A stretch of 64,000 nucleotides of DNA from Paenibacillus massiliensis subsp. panacisoli DSM 21345. Lineage in GTDB: Bacteria > Bacillota > Bacilli > Paenibacillales > Paenibacillaceae. The stretch spans positions 140,565 through 204,564 of the forward strand of contig NZ_AUFO01000015.1 of assembly GCF_000426545.1 (NCBI RefSeq), given 5' to 3'. Shown piece by piece: positions 8,228 to 16,387 of the stretch. A program made the translations under genes and the position numbers. Every line of letters begins with the position of its first letter. The first letter of the stretch is position 1. A model generated the notes under the pieces. It ran no database searches. It was not told the DNA's origin and saw nothing but the letters and a program-made list of their open reading frames with translations.

Positions 8228-8934
8228 CGCTCCTCCTCCTGCAGCCAGGAGGTATTCAGCCGGTACCCTGTACCGCGCACGGTCTCAACGGCATCCTCGA
8301 CGCCCAGCTCCTGGAATTTTTTGCGGACCCGAGTGATATTGACGTTCAGTGTATTCTCATCTACGAAGGCTTGGTCGTCCCACAGCTTCTCCAGCAGAGC
8401 TTCTCTACTAGCTACCCGGGGATGGCGTTCCATCAGACTCTCGATAATATCGGATTCCTTGCGTGTCAATGTCACGGTGTGAGTATCGAGGCTCAATTCC
8501 AGTCGCTCTGGGTAGAGGCGTAGCCCGGCTTTCTCCAGGATCTGCTCTGTATATTGGGCGGCATATTCTCCATAGGCGCGACGTAGGTGGCTACGGATCT
8601 TGGCCATCACGACTCCATAATGAAAGGGCTTCGTAATATAATCATCTGCCCCATTCTCCAGTGCCATGATCTGATCCATCTCACCAGCACGAGCTGATAT
8701 GAACAATACTGGGCACGTAGAGACCGCTCTTATCTGCCGGCACCAGTAATAGCCATCGTAACTGGGCAGATTCACATCAAGCAGGACCAGATCAGGGGAA
8801 TGGATGTGGAATTCATCCAGTACATGCTCGAACCGGTAGGGCTGAACCACCTCATAGCCATACTTTGATATATGTGATTGCAGCAATTCTGCAATTTTGG
8901 GGTCATCCTCGACGATCATAATTTTTTGCATCAC
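8224..8934 (-). CDS. BceR-like OmpR-family response regulator
   Basis: The receiver domain holds the acidic pair EDD (9-11), the phospho-acceptor D53 in LLDVNLPSYD and the conserved lysine in DYITKPF. A winged-helix output domain follows (about 130-230), ending VETVRGTGYRLN. GTG at 8934 is preceded by AAGGAG eight bases away and was preferred to the ATG three bases inside. It heads the order regulator-kinase-ATPase-permease. Its likely target is the operator at 7183-7196. Confidence 0.9.
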   Translation of the reverse strand: MMQKIMIVEDDPKIAELLQSHISKYGYEVVQPYRFEHVLDEFHIHSPDLVLLDVNLPSYDGYYWCRQIRAVSTCPVLFISARAGEMDQIMALENGADDYITKPFHYGVVMAKIRSHLRRAYGEYAAQYTEQILEKAGLRLYPERLELSLDTHTVTLTRKESDIIESLMERHPRVASREALLEKLWDDQAFVDENTLNVNITRVRKKFQELGVEDAVETVRGTGYRLNTSWLQEEER

Positions 8935-9165
8935 ATAGAACGCTCCTTATTTAGCAAGGTGTACTTGTACTCAAATATCTTAACCGTACATCATACAATT
9001 GTACTGATCATGTTCAGTATGAATCTACGGACCATTATAACATTCGTGTGCAAAGTGTACCGATCAAGTCCATCATGGGCGGACAGTTGTGCTGTGAGAG
9101 GCATCCTTCTACTAGCTGCTACGACGGGCATTAGCGTATGGACTGTACAAGTATGCTAAAAATCC

Positions 9166-9194
9166 TTGAAACCTGTCCGCAGAAGGTGTACTAT
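9166..9194 (+). promoter_or_regulatory. Sigma-A-type promoter for xpt-pbuX
   Basis: TTGAAA (9166-9171) and TACTAT (9189-9194) are separated by 17 bp. A start near 9201 would put the 5' hairpin at 9213-9253 and the purine aptamer at the very front of the leader. Confidence 0.5.
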
Positions 9195-9212
9195 ACATGT
9201 TACCGTCAATAT

Positions 9213-9253
9213 GCATGTTGTCTGATTCGTGAGAGGTAAGCAAGACAACATGC
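9213..9253 (+). ncRNA. Leader hairpin just upstream of the purine riboswitch
   Basis: GCATGTTGTCT (9213-9223) and AGACAACATGC (9243-9253) form an 11-bp perfect stem with a 19-nt loop. Only three bases separate it from the aptamer. It is not part of the purine riboswitch consensus. A 5' stabilising stem-loop is the simplest role. Confidence 0.55.
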
Positions 9254-9256
9254 AAG

Positions 9257-9325
9257 CTCATATAATCTTGGGGATATGGCCCAAAAGTTTCTACCGGATG
9301 ACCATTGCAATCGTCCGACTATGAG
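9257..9325 (+). ncRNA. Purine riboswitch aptamer, guanine class
   Basis: The element begins CTCATATAATC and ends CCGACTATGAG, which pair as P1. The inner parts show GGATATGGC and GTTTCTACC, the conserved J1/2 and J2/3 blocks. The specificity base in GACTATG is C9319, which marks guanine/hypoxanthine/xanthine-type recognition rather than adenine. It precedes xpt and a strong terminator, so purine binding should switch the operon off. Confidence 0.95.
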
Positions 9326-9432
9326 TGATAGCGTATCTAGGGTTCCGTTTCTTTGCCGTGGGCATGGAAGGGCTGGTCCGAGCGATACGGGCACAGGATG
9401 ACTGTGCTACACCTACAGGGACAAAAACCCAG

Positions 9433-9481
9433 AAGGACAGGTTCACTTGAGCGAAGTACGTCAAGGGATCTGTCCTTTTTT
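9433..9481 (+). terminator. Riboswitch-controlled terminator before xpt
   Basis: AAGGACAG (9433-9440) pairs with CTGTCCTT (9470-9477), and the inner CTTGA/TCAAG pair continues the stem; a T run ends at 9481. It is the expression platform of the guanine riboswitch, 43 bp ahead of the xpt start. Confidence 0.88.
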
Positions 9482-9524
9482 GCGTTTTCTGGACAACCGC
9501 ACATAGAAGGAGAGAGATTTAAGC

Positions 9525-10115
9525 ATGAAAGTATTACAAGAGCGTATTCGCCAGGAAGGCGAGATACTATCCGATACGGTCCTGAAGGTAGACTCCTTCC
9601 TGAATCATCAGGTGGACCCCATGCTGGCATTGGAGATTGGACGGGAGTTCGGTCGCAGGTTTCGGGACGAGCAGATTACCAAGGTACTGACCATTGAAGC
9701 GAGCGGGATTCAATTCGCCATGGCGACAGCGATTGATCTCCAGGTTCCATTTGTCTATGCCAAGAAGAAGAAGGCAATCACACAAGGTGAGCAGGTATTC
9801 TCTGCACCTGTCCACTCGTTTACCAAAGGCGAGACTTATCAAATCAGCCTTGCACGCAAGTATCTGACCCCGGGGGATAAGGTACTGATCGTCGATGATT
9901 TCCTGGCTACGGGCGCTGCATTGGTAGGTCTGGCGGATATGGTGGCGGAGTCAGGTGCCGAGCTGGTTGGCGTTGGCTGTGTCATCGAGAAGAGCTTCCA
10001 GGAAGGACGCGGATTGCTGGAGGAGAGAGGCATTCGGGTGCACTCACTGGCACGCATCGCTTCAATGTCCCCTGGACAGATTGAGTTCATAGAAGAAGAG
10101 ATGTACATCCATTGA
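9525..10115 (+). CDS. xpt: Xanthine phosphoribosyltransferase
   Basis: Xpt converts xanthine and PRPP to XMP in cytosolic purine salvage. The 196-residue protein matches the family in length and sequence: it starts MKVLQERIRQEGEIL, has IEASGIQFA near residue 57 and the PRPP loop VLIVDDFLATGAA near 125. ATG at 9525 follows AGAAGGAGAG. It is the first gene of a two-gene unit with the purine permease and is controlled by the guanine riboswitch immediately upstream. Confidence 0.96.
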   Translation: MKVLQERIRQEGEILSDTVLKVDSFLNHQVDPMLALEIGREFGRRFRDEQITKVLTIEASGIQFAMATAIDLQVPFVYAKKKKAITQGEQVFSAPVHSFTKGETYQISLARKYLTPGDKVLIVDDFLATGAALVGLADMVAESGAELVGVGCVIEKSFQEGRGLLEERGIRVHSLARIASMSPGQIEFIEEEMYIH

Positions 10116-10230
10116 GTCGTATTGAGTCGTAAGAAAGAAATATCTATATAAGGCAAGTAACTGTACAAGATAAGTAACTGTGTAAAAAAAGAGTACTGGC
10201 GAGTTCGATTGAATTAGAGGAGAAGTGAAC

Positions 10231-11553
10231 GTGAATATGTTAAGTAGACAAAAGATTTTCGCACTAGGCTTCCAGCATGTCATGGCAATGTATGCCGGTG
10301 CTATTGCGGTGCCGCTCATTGTAGGTGGAGCTTTGGGGCTGACTCCTGCCCAGATGGCCTATCTGGTCGCAGCAGATCTGTTCACCTGCGGGCTGGCAAC
10401 ACTGCTGCAGATTATGCGCAGCAAGTATTTCGGCAGCGGTCTTCCGGTGGTATTGGGCTGTACCTTTACAGCCGTGGGGCCGATTATCGCCATTGCTTCA
10501 ACCTCGAACCTTGCGACGGCCTATGGCGCCATTATACTATCCGGCTTATTCGTCGTGCTGTTCGCACCATTATACGGGAAGCTACTTCGCTTCTTCCCAA
10601 CTGTAGTGACGGGCTCTGTCGTTACCATCATTGGGCTTACACTTATTCCGGTAGCTATGAACAATGTAGCAGGTGGTCAAGGTATGCCTGATTTCGGCGA
10701 ACCGCGCAATCTGTTGCTGGCTCTGGCTACACTAGTGATTATACTGCTGGTTAATCGACTGGCTACAGGCTTCCTGCGTGCTGTATCCGTTCTGCTAGGC
10801 TTGGCTGTTGGTACCGCTATGGGCTACTTCATGGGTATTGTTAGCTTTGAAGCGGTTGGCTCGGCGTCCTGGATCAGCATTGCACAGCCATTTTACTTCG
10901 GTAAGCCAGAATTCAGTGTGATGGCTATTATTACGATGATTATCGTGAATATCGTCAGTATGGTGGAATCGACGGGTGTGTATCTCGCTGTTGGGCGAGC
11001 TACCGACCAGAAGGTCGAGCAACGTCAGATTGTGAACGGACTTCGCTCAGAGGGAGCAGCGATCATGCTCGGCGGCCTTCTGAATGCATTCCCGTATACC
11101 GCATTCTCTCAGAACGTTGGCCTCATTACCTTGACGCGAGTGAAGACACGCAAGGTAATCTTCGCGGCGGGCGCAATTATGGTCGTGCTCGGGCTGCTGC
11201 CCAAGCTGGCCGCATTAACGACGGTGATTCCTAATGCTGTCTTGGGTGGAGCCATGATTGTGATGTTCGGCTCGGTAGCTGCGGCGGGTGTGTCTATCCT
11301 GTCCGAAGTGAATCTGCGCAAGGAGAGCAATCTGCTCATCGTAGCTTGCAGTATTGCTGTGGGTCTTGGTTCAGCTGCTGTACCGCAAATGTTCGATCAG
11401 GTGCCAGAGTGGCTCAAGATGCTCCTGCAAAGCGGCATTGTGACAGGCTCCATTACAGCGATCGTACTGAATATATTCCTTGGCAATCGTGCAGAGGAGC
11501 CAGAGGTGACGACCTCGGATCTGCCAGCTCCAGATGCGCCTGCTACGAATTAA
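10231..11553 (+). CDS. pbuX: Xanthine permease, NCS2 family
   Basis: The protein is a 12-14-helix nucleobase transporter of the NCS2/UraA type with the early QHVMAMYAGAIAVPLIVG block and the GGLLNAFPYTAFSQNVGL motif. In Bacillus the gene after xpt is pbuX, which brings xanthine into the cell by proton symport. Of three in-frame starts (GTG 10225, GTG 10231, ATG 10237), 10231 has the best distance from AGGAG at 10218-10222. The gap to xpt is 115 bp with no terminator, so both genes share the riboswitch. A strong terminator follows at 11635-11681. Confidence 0.93.
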   Translation: MNMLSRQKIFALGFQHVMAMYAGAIAVPLIVGGALGLTPAQMAYLVAADLFTCGLATLLQIMRSKYFGSGLPVVLGCTFTAVGPIIAIASTSNLATAYGAIILSGLFVVLFAPLYGKLLRFFPTVVTGSVVTIIGLTLIPVAMNNVAGGQGMPDFGEPRNLLLALATLVIILLVNRLATGFLRAVSVLLGLAVGTAMGYFMGIVSFEAVGSASWISIAQPFYFGKPEFSVMAIITMIIVNIVSMVESTGVYLAVGRATDQKVEQRQIVNGLRSEGAAIMLGGLLNAFPYTAFSQNVGLITLTRVKTRKVIFAAGAIMVVLGLLPKLAALTTVIPNAVLGGAMIVMFGSVAAAGVSILSEVNLRKESNLLIVACSIAVGLGSAAVPQMFDQVPEWLKMLLQSGIVTGSITAIVLNIFLGNRAEEPEVTTSDLPAPDAPATN

Positions 11554-11634
11554 AGAGCGTATCGGATAGACGAATAAGCTAATAAGTTTATACGTATAGA
11601 CGAAGCTTACAGAAGCTTGTGCTTGTACTAGTAT

Positions 11635-11681
11635 AAAAACGTTGTGATTGCGGCTCATGGCTGTGATCACAACGTTTTTTT
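11635..11681 (+). terminator. Intrinsic terminator of the xpt-pbuX operon
   Basis: AAAAACGTTGTGAT (11635-11648) pairs with ATCACAACGTTTTT (11666-11679), followed by further T residues. The A-rich and T-rich ends make it able to work on both strands. Confidence 0.9.
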
Positions 11682-11825
11682 GTGCTAAATAGGACTTGAT
11701 AGTACACATAAGTCCCACTTTATTCCTTGGCATTCCAATTTACTCATGGAATCCACCTCAACTTTGAGGCACCAGACTCATCTAGCCTGTCTTACTCTAG
11801 GCTACCTAGCATAGTCTCTTCAACT

Positions 11826-12347
11826 CTACTCCGCTGCTTCTACTCCGTAGACCTCTCTGTACAAAATGGCCCGATAGTCCTTGAACTGCTGCAGCGTTAG
11901 TGGAGAGGGATAGCTCATGATAAGCAGCTTCAATTCTTCCGCATTCTGGCGAAGTGGAGGCTGCACATAGTCGAATGCATTGAGACAAAAGCCAAGTCGT
12001 TCATAGAATCCGATGCGTCGCCTAGCCATCTCTTCCTCCGGTGGCTCTACCTCCAGAATAATCGGTCCCTCTGCTTCTCTCTCCTGTATGAACTGTTGAA
12101 TCATGCGTGCCCCGACACCTCCCCCTCTTAGCGTGGGGTCTACGGCCAGATGCTCAATGAATGAGAACCCCGGCAGTCTCCACCCGGCTAGGAGGGCGGT
12201 AACTCTACCGGATGCGTCCTGCTCTGTATGAAGGGAATAGTAGGCATGAAGTAGCAGCTGCTGTTGGTGCTCGAATATACGAAATTCGCTCTCGGGAAAG
12301 GATAGCTCCATGAGCTGATACACTTCTGTGAATGGTGTGTAATTCAT
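11826..12347 (-). CDS. GNAT-family N-acetyltransferase
   Basis: The acetyl-CoA-binding motif A is clear: HLAVDPTLRGGGVGARMI, residues 66-83, with the R/Q-x-x-G-x-G/A pyrophosphate loop as RGGGVG. A later YERLGF block (about residue 142) is the motif-B tyrosine region. The acceptor substrate is unknown. The start is ambiguous: GTG at 12359 is only two bases from a GGAG box, while ATG at 12347 is 14 away. The ATG was taken because it starts a typical MNYTPFTEVYQL N terminus. It is a single-gene unit with no informative neighbours. Confidence 0.85.
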   Translation of the reverse strand: MNYTPFTEVYQLMELSFPESEFRIFEHQQQLLLHAYYSLHTEQDASGRVTALLAGWRLPGFSFIEHLAVDPTLRGGGVGARMIQQFIQEREAEGPIILEVEPPEEEMARRRIGFYERLGFCLNAFDYVQPPLRQNAEELKLLIMSYPSPLTLQQFKDYRAILYREVYGVEAAE

Positions 12348-12428
12348 AGTGGATGTCACGTCTCCATTTTTTAATGTGATTGTGATAAATATGATTTTGA
12401 ATCGCGCCCCATAAGTTTATTGTAACGC

Positions 12429-12470
12429 AAAAAGCCCTTCCTGACCCCTGACGGAGCCATGGAAGGACTT
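12429..12470 (-). terminator. Terminator of the VLRF1-type gene
   Basis: AGCCCTTCC (12433-12441) pairs with GGAAGGACT (12461-12469). Read on the minus strand the stem ends in GGGCTTTTTG, a good T tract, so it serves the gene at 12607-13404. Confidence 0.8.
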
Positions 12471-12606
12471 GAATTAGTGTATTCTATACTCGTCCTACAT
12501 ATTCTACGATGTACAGTACGGGCTACAGTACGGGCTCACGGAGACGGCTTGTCCTGTGTGGGCCGAATGACTGTAAGGAAGCTCAACATGAGTGAGCGGG
12601 ACATGG

Positions 12607-13404
12607 TCAGGCGCGGATAGCTGAGTATACCCCATTCAACACCTCATGGGCGGGTGCGCCGTTCATGTTTTTCGAAATGACTCTTGTCTTGGCGAAATCA
12701 CATTCTTTGGATAGCTCTGCGGCCAGGGCTTTCTCACCTGTGAAGATGAGCTCCTGCCAACGCTTTTGCTTGGAGAAACGCTGCAATACAGGGATGATTC
12801 GTTTCATCCAGCGCTGTTTATTCACGGCGATCCGCTCATCGTAGTTCTCCTTCTGAGTTCGACCTGACACTTTCTTGACGCTCTCGGCACCGATATGCTC
12901 ACGCCAATTCTCCGTCTGACTGTCCCAATCGAAGCGATACTCCTGATGAATGTTGCCGAGCAGAGTATCCAGCACCCGGATATGGTCACTGCCGACCTGA
13001 ATGACACCTGCAGCCGGATATTGAGTGAATACCTCGTTCATCTCATCAAGATGGGGAGAAGACTCCCAGTAGAACGCATTGGGGAGCTGCACCTGCAGCT
13101 TCTCCAGAAAATACAGATCGCCGGAGGAGCTTGCAATGACAATAAGCCCTTTCTTTAGCGTTGTGCGATGACTGTTGATGTCCTTCTCGACCTTGGCACA
13201 GAGTCGCTTGAGCGTCTTCTGCTGCTCAGGACTTTCTCCTGAATGAGAGTACTCCATGAGCTTCTTCAGCCCATTCTTCAGACGTAGCGGCCATTCGGCG
13301 TTGGCACCATTGGCGGTCTCGGTATTGAGATAGATGGTCAGGAAGCATTCGGATGAAGATTGTTCATACTGCTGAACGGCCTTCCACTTATCAATCCATT
13401 TCAT
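12607..13404 (-). CDS. VLRF1-family, aeRF1-type release factor homologue
   Basis: The 265-residue protein resembles the bacterial Vms1-like/aeRF1-related (VLRF1) proteins: an N-terminal CFLTIYLNTE beta-strand block, WPLRLKNGLKKLMEY helices and a GRTQ loop at residues 181-184. That loop sits where Vms1 and VLRF1 carry the catalytic GxxQ loop, analogous to GGQ of eRF1. Relatives are predicted or shown to release nascent chains from stalled large ribosomal subunits; activity of this protein is inference. ATG at 13404 follows AAGGAGG by 11 bases; an upstream in-frame start is less likely because the SD lies inside it. Confidence 0.7.
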   Translation of the reverse strand: MKWIDKWKAVQQYEQSSSECFLTIYLNTETANGANAEWPLRLKNGLKKLMEYSHSGESPEQQKTLKRLCAKVEKDINSHRTTLKKGLIVIASSSGDLYFLEKLQVQLPNAFYWESSPHLDEMNEVFTQYPAAGVIQVGSDHIRVLDTLLGNIHQEYRFDWDSQTENWREHIGAESVKKVSGRTQKENYDERIAVNKQRWMKRIIPVLQRFSKQKRWQELIFTGEKALAAELSKECDFAKTRVISKNMNGAPAHEVLNGVYSAIRA

Positions 13405-13704
13405 GTATGCATCATCCTCCTTAAGCTTGATTACCACACATGAATAAAAGTAAACAAGCTAGTTATAGAATACATATATGGAAAAATGGTGGGAAATAGA
13501 GCCTGGACTACCATGGTGGAGGAATAGGTTGATTAGAGGCAAGTCGACAAAATTTTTCAGGGTGCAATCCGCTATAAACGTTCCAGAGGTCTGTGTTCAA
13601 TCTGGCCTAAGGTCCAGTAGGGAATCCGTGCGCAGGTCTGTTCTTGAGCAGCAGGGTTGGAATTTATAATTAGCCTCAGTTCGTTGTAATGAGGTGAATC
13701 GGTA
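13405..13704 (+). other. Divergent intergenic region without a supported gene
   Basis: This stretch holds the ribosome binding sites of the two divergent genes, AAGGAGG on the minus strand (near 13418) and GAGGTG at 13691-13696 on the plus strand. A 63-codon plus-strand frame (13478-13669) has no SD and no recognisable features and was not accepted. Confidence 0.5.
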
Positions 13705-14328
13705 ATGAATCACAATAGGGAAAAGGTTCGGCACATTCACAAGCGCGATGAGGCCAGTCTATATGTCCTTCTGACAGACACTGGCACATGGTTCAGCACG
13801 CTCATCAAGCAGGTAACGTCGGCACCATACAATCATGCGTCGTTGTCGCTGGATGCCAATCTGAAGAATCTATACAGCTTTGGACGGAAGCGGCCCTATA
13901 ATCCGTGGGTAGCGGGCTTCGTCCGCGAGGACGTGTATGGGGGTGTCTATCGGCGCTTTCCACATACGAGGTGCATGCTGCTTCGTCTGCCCGTCAGTTA
14001 TGGACAGAAGGAGAAGACAGCGCGCCTGCTGGAAGCCTTTGAGGAGCGTGAGGGTGTCTATCGGTACAATCTGGTAGGGCTATTCGGTGTATTGCTGAAC
14101 TTTAGCGTTGAGCGGGACAATGCATTTTTTTGCTCGCAATTTGTGGCAGAGGTACTTGGACGGACAGGAATCCAGCTGTGGGAGCGTTCATCTGGGCTGG
14201 TAACACCGTTTGATTTTGGTTGTCATCCTGCATTTGAGATCATCTACGAAGGGTATCTGTATGATTACGCAGGACTGGATCAATCGCAGTTCCATGAGAA
14301 TTGTCCTGTATCCGTTCAAGCATTGTAG
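13705..14328 (+). CDS. YiiX/YebB-like permuted papain-fold (NlpC/P60-related) hydrolase
   Basis: The predicted catalytic His is H44 in APYNHASLSLD and the Cys is C143 in NAFFCSQFVAEVL. This His-before-Cys order and the F-F-C-S-x-F/L motif are typical of circularly permuted NlpC/P60 enzymes such as YiiX. The group hydrolyses or transfers amide or thioester-linked acyl groups; the substrate here is unknown. There is no signal peptide. Start and SD (GAGGTG) are well spaced. A GC-rich hairpin at 14351-14382 may end the transcript. Confidence 0.65.
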   Translation: MNHNREKVRHIHKRDEASLYVLLTDTGTWFSTLIKQVTSAPYNHASLSLDANLKNLYSFGRKRPYNPWVAGFVREDVYGGVYRRFPHTRCMLLRLPVSYGQKEKTARLLEAFEEREGVYRYNLVGLFGVLLNFSVERDNAFFCSQFVAEVLGRTGIQLWERSSGLVTPFDFGCHPAFEIIYEGYLYDYAGLDQSQFHENCPVSVQAL

Positions 14329-14350
14329 CGCACAAAATAGAGCTTAAGAA

Positions 14351-14382
14351 GTAGGTCCCTCCCTTGGAGGGGGGTGGACTAC
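14351..14382 (+). terminator. Imperfect GC-rich hairpin, possible terminator
   Basis: GTAGGTCCCTCCC and GGGGGGTGGACTAC pair with two bulges around a short TTGGA loop. The following T run is weak (ACTTTGG), so it may be a poor terminator or an mRNA 3' stabiliser for the gene ending at 14328. Confidence 0.35.
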
Positions 14383-14484
14383 TACTTTGGTACCATGTGA
14401 CCGTATGCTTAAGTAGTGGATATATTCGACTAGAGAAGTATAAGATATGGGTCTTGGCATCCCATCCATAAATATTTTTATTCC

Positions 14485-14505
14485 TTTTACTTTTGTTCAA
14501 CCTTC
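14485..14505 (+). promoter_or_regulatory. 21-nt element shared with the lipoprotein promoter (copy 1)
   Basis: The site contains TTTTAC (14485-14490), five bases, then TTCAAC (14496-14501) and CTTC. The same 21 nt occur at 16388-16408 with one difference. Two similar hexamers 11 bp apart in the same orientation are what OmpR/PhoB-family regulators bind, and the next gene encodes one. Confidence 0.65.
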
Positions 14506-14544
14506 CGTAGATATGCTTTATAGTAATCTAAAAGGAGGGCGTGT

Positions 14545-15240
14545 ATGATTACAATTCTTATCGTTGAAGATGATGAGATGGTGCGTCTTTTGACGAAAGC
14601 GAAGCTGAGCCCGTTATATAAAATCAAAGAAGCAGCTGATGGCAAAGAAGCGTTGGAGGTTCTCGATCGCGAACATATTGAGCTGCTCATCGTGGATATT
14701 CAGATGCCAAACATGAATGGGTATGACCTGGTGCGGTCCCTGCGGAATGTCAACGATATGACGCCTGTGATCATGCTGACGGCCATGAACACCTTTGCTC
14801 ACAAAAAGGAGGGCTTTGCCTCAGGCGTGGATGATTACATGACAAAGCCCCTCGACTATGAGGAACTTATTTGGCGTATCGAGGCATTGCTACGGCGAGC
14901 ACAGATTGCCAACGAAAAGCGAATTGTGATCGGTAACCTCTTGATGGAACAGAACACTTTTTCCGCTAAGTATAACGAAGAGACTATTCCACTAACAAAC
15001 AAGGAATTTGAACTGCTGTACAAGTTTCTCTCCTATCCCAATGTCGTATTCACCAAACAGCAGTTGATGGATGAGATTTGGGGTTACGATTCCGAAACAG
15101 AGTACGATACCATCAAAACCTATATCAGCCGTCTGCGCAACAAGTTCTCGATGTGCAAGGAATTCGAGCTGGTATCCATTCGGGGACTGGGATATAAAGC
15201 GGTCATCCATAAGATGGGAGGCGGCAATGACACGGTATAA
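14545..15240 (+). CDS. OmpR-family response regulator
   Basis: The receiver has EDD at 8-10, the phospho-acceptor D51 in LLIVDIQMPNMNGY, the T in MLTAMN and the K in DYMTKPL. A winged-helix DNA-binding domain covers about residues 130-225 and ends SIRGLGYKAV. It lies 5' of, and overlaps by 14 bp, a histidine kinase gene, forming a two-component system. SD AAAGGAGGG is upstream. The 21-nt element at 14485-14505 recurs before the lipoprotein gene at 16521, so this regulator probably controls itself and that gene. Confidence 0.92.
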   Translation: MITILIVEDDEMVRLLTKAKLSPLYKIKEAADGKEALEVLDREHIELLIVDIQMPNMNGYDLVRSLRNVNDMTPVIMLTAMNTFAHKKEGFASGVDDYMTKPLDYEELIWRIEALLRRAQIANEKRIVIGNLLMEQNTFSAKYNEETIPLTNKEFELLYKFLSYPNVVFTKQQLMDEIWGYDSETEYDTIKTYISRLRNKFSMCKEFELVSIRGLGYKAVIHKMGGGNDTV

Positions 15241-16261
15241 ACAAGGCGAAATCTTTAAGCTGGTTCAGTTCCGGTGGGTTCTCATTGCAGATGCAATCGT
15301 AGTTGTCGGCGCAGTGATGGCCTATGGGTTTATCGCTACATACTGGCTGGGCATGACGAGGGAAAACGCTCTTTCCATGCTGGCTATCATCCCGCTTATG
15401 ATGATTGCTGTCGGTTTGGGGACATTTTTTACGCTACGATCCGTTCGCCGGAAAATGGGTGATCTGTTAATTGGAATACAAGAGGTATCCGCTGGTAATC
15501 TGGAGGTTCGGTTAGACAACAAAAAGGCAGAGGAATATGCACCGATCTATGATGGATTTAATCGCATGACCTCAGAACTGAAAAACACAAAGGCAGAGAT
15601 GCAGAACTTTGTGAATGAGTTCTCTCATGAATTCAAGACGCCGATTACTTCAATCTCCGGATTTGCCCAACACCTTATTGATACAGGAGATGGCATTGAG
15701 AGCCCAGAACGGATTCAGTATCTTCAGGTCATTGCCGATCAATCCCTTCGTTTGTCTGCTCTGTCTCATAACATGCTTCTGCTTTCCAAGGTCGAAGCCT
15801 GCGAGATCATCACTGAAAGAGAAGCATTCGATTTATCCGAGCAAATAAAACGTTGTGTAATCCTGCTGCTGCCGAAAATTGAACAGAAGAAGATTGAGCT
15901 GGAGCTGGATGTAGACGATATATTTTATGTGGGCAATGCGGAGCTGATCGAACAGGTATGGATCAATGTGCTTAGCAACGCCATCAAATTCACGCCTGAA
16001 TATGGGGAAATCAAAATCTCCGCCAAATGCACCTCAGATCAGCTTACGCTTACATTTTCAGACAGCGGCGTGGGCATGGACGAAGCAACCGTCACGCGTA
16101 TCTTTGAGAAATACTACCAGCATGATACAACCTCCACTGTGCGGGGTAACGGTATTGGCCTGTCCATTGTTTTACGTATTATTTCCCTGTGTGGCGGTAA
16201 GATTCATGTAGAGAGTACACCTCAGGAGGGAAGTACCTTTATTATCGAGCTCCCCATCTAA
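15227..16261 (+). CDS. Sensor histidine kinase with HAMP domain
   Basis: Two membrane helices (about residues 17-41 and 51-71) flank a very short outer segment. HAMP, a HisKA domain with H134 in EFSHEFKTPITS, and an ATPase domain with NVLSNAIKFTP, DSGVGMD and GNGIGLSIV follow. An open frame extends further upstream inside the regulator gene, but ATG 15227 has GGGAGG eight-odd bases before it and begins the protein proper (344 residues). The 14-bp overlap implies coupled translation. The short sensor loop suggests a membrane or envelope cue, or a partner protein such as the nearby lipoprotein. That link is inference. Confidence 0.9.
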   Translation: MTRYKQGEIFKLVQFRWVLIADAIVVVGAVMAYGFIATYWLGMTRENALSMLAIIPLMMIAVGLGTFFTLRSVRRKMGDLLIGIQEVSAGNLEVRLDNKKAEEYAPIYDGFNRMTSELKNTKAEMQNFVNEFSHEFKTPITSISGFAQHLIDTGDGIESPERIQYLQVIADQSLRLSALSHNMLLLSKVEACEIITEREAFDLSEQIKRCVILLLPKIEQKKIELELDVDDIFYVGNAELIEQVWINVLSNAIKFTPEYGEIKISAKCTSDQLTLTFSDSGVGMDEATVTRIFEKYYQHDTTSTVRGNGIGLSIVLRIISLCGGKIHVESTPQEGSTFIIELPI

Positions 16262-16300
16262 CAAGCGCAGTATAAACGAGTTCAATATAATAGAGATAAA

Positions 16301-16352
16301 AAAAACAGTTGAAGCACAAACCTTGGTGAAGGTTCGAGCTTCAACTGTTTTT
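16301..16352 (+). terminator. Intrinsic terminator of the two-component operon
   Basis: AAAAACAGTTGAAGC (16301-16315) pairs with GCTTCAACTGTTTTT (16338-16352), with an inner ACCTT/AAGGT pair. It separates the kinase gene from the lipoprotein gene, which therefore needs its own promoter. Confidence 0.9.
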
Positions 16353-16387
16353 GCTTGTGCGCACTTATCATGAAAGAATCGGTTTGA

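Noticed and set aside
10112..10132. Tandem 10-bp copies of ATTGAGTCGT at the xpt stop
   Set aside because: A short duplication with no further copies and no visible effect on the reading frame; probably slippage.
12512..12535. Exact 12-bp tandem duplication TACAGTACGGGC
   Set aside because: It lies in a 3' non-coding region without other signals; probably a replication slip.
13478..13669. 63-codon plus-strand frame
   Set aside because: There is no ribosome binding site, the composition is Trp/Arg-rich as in shadow frames, and it resembles no known protein.
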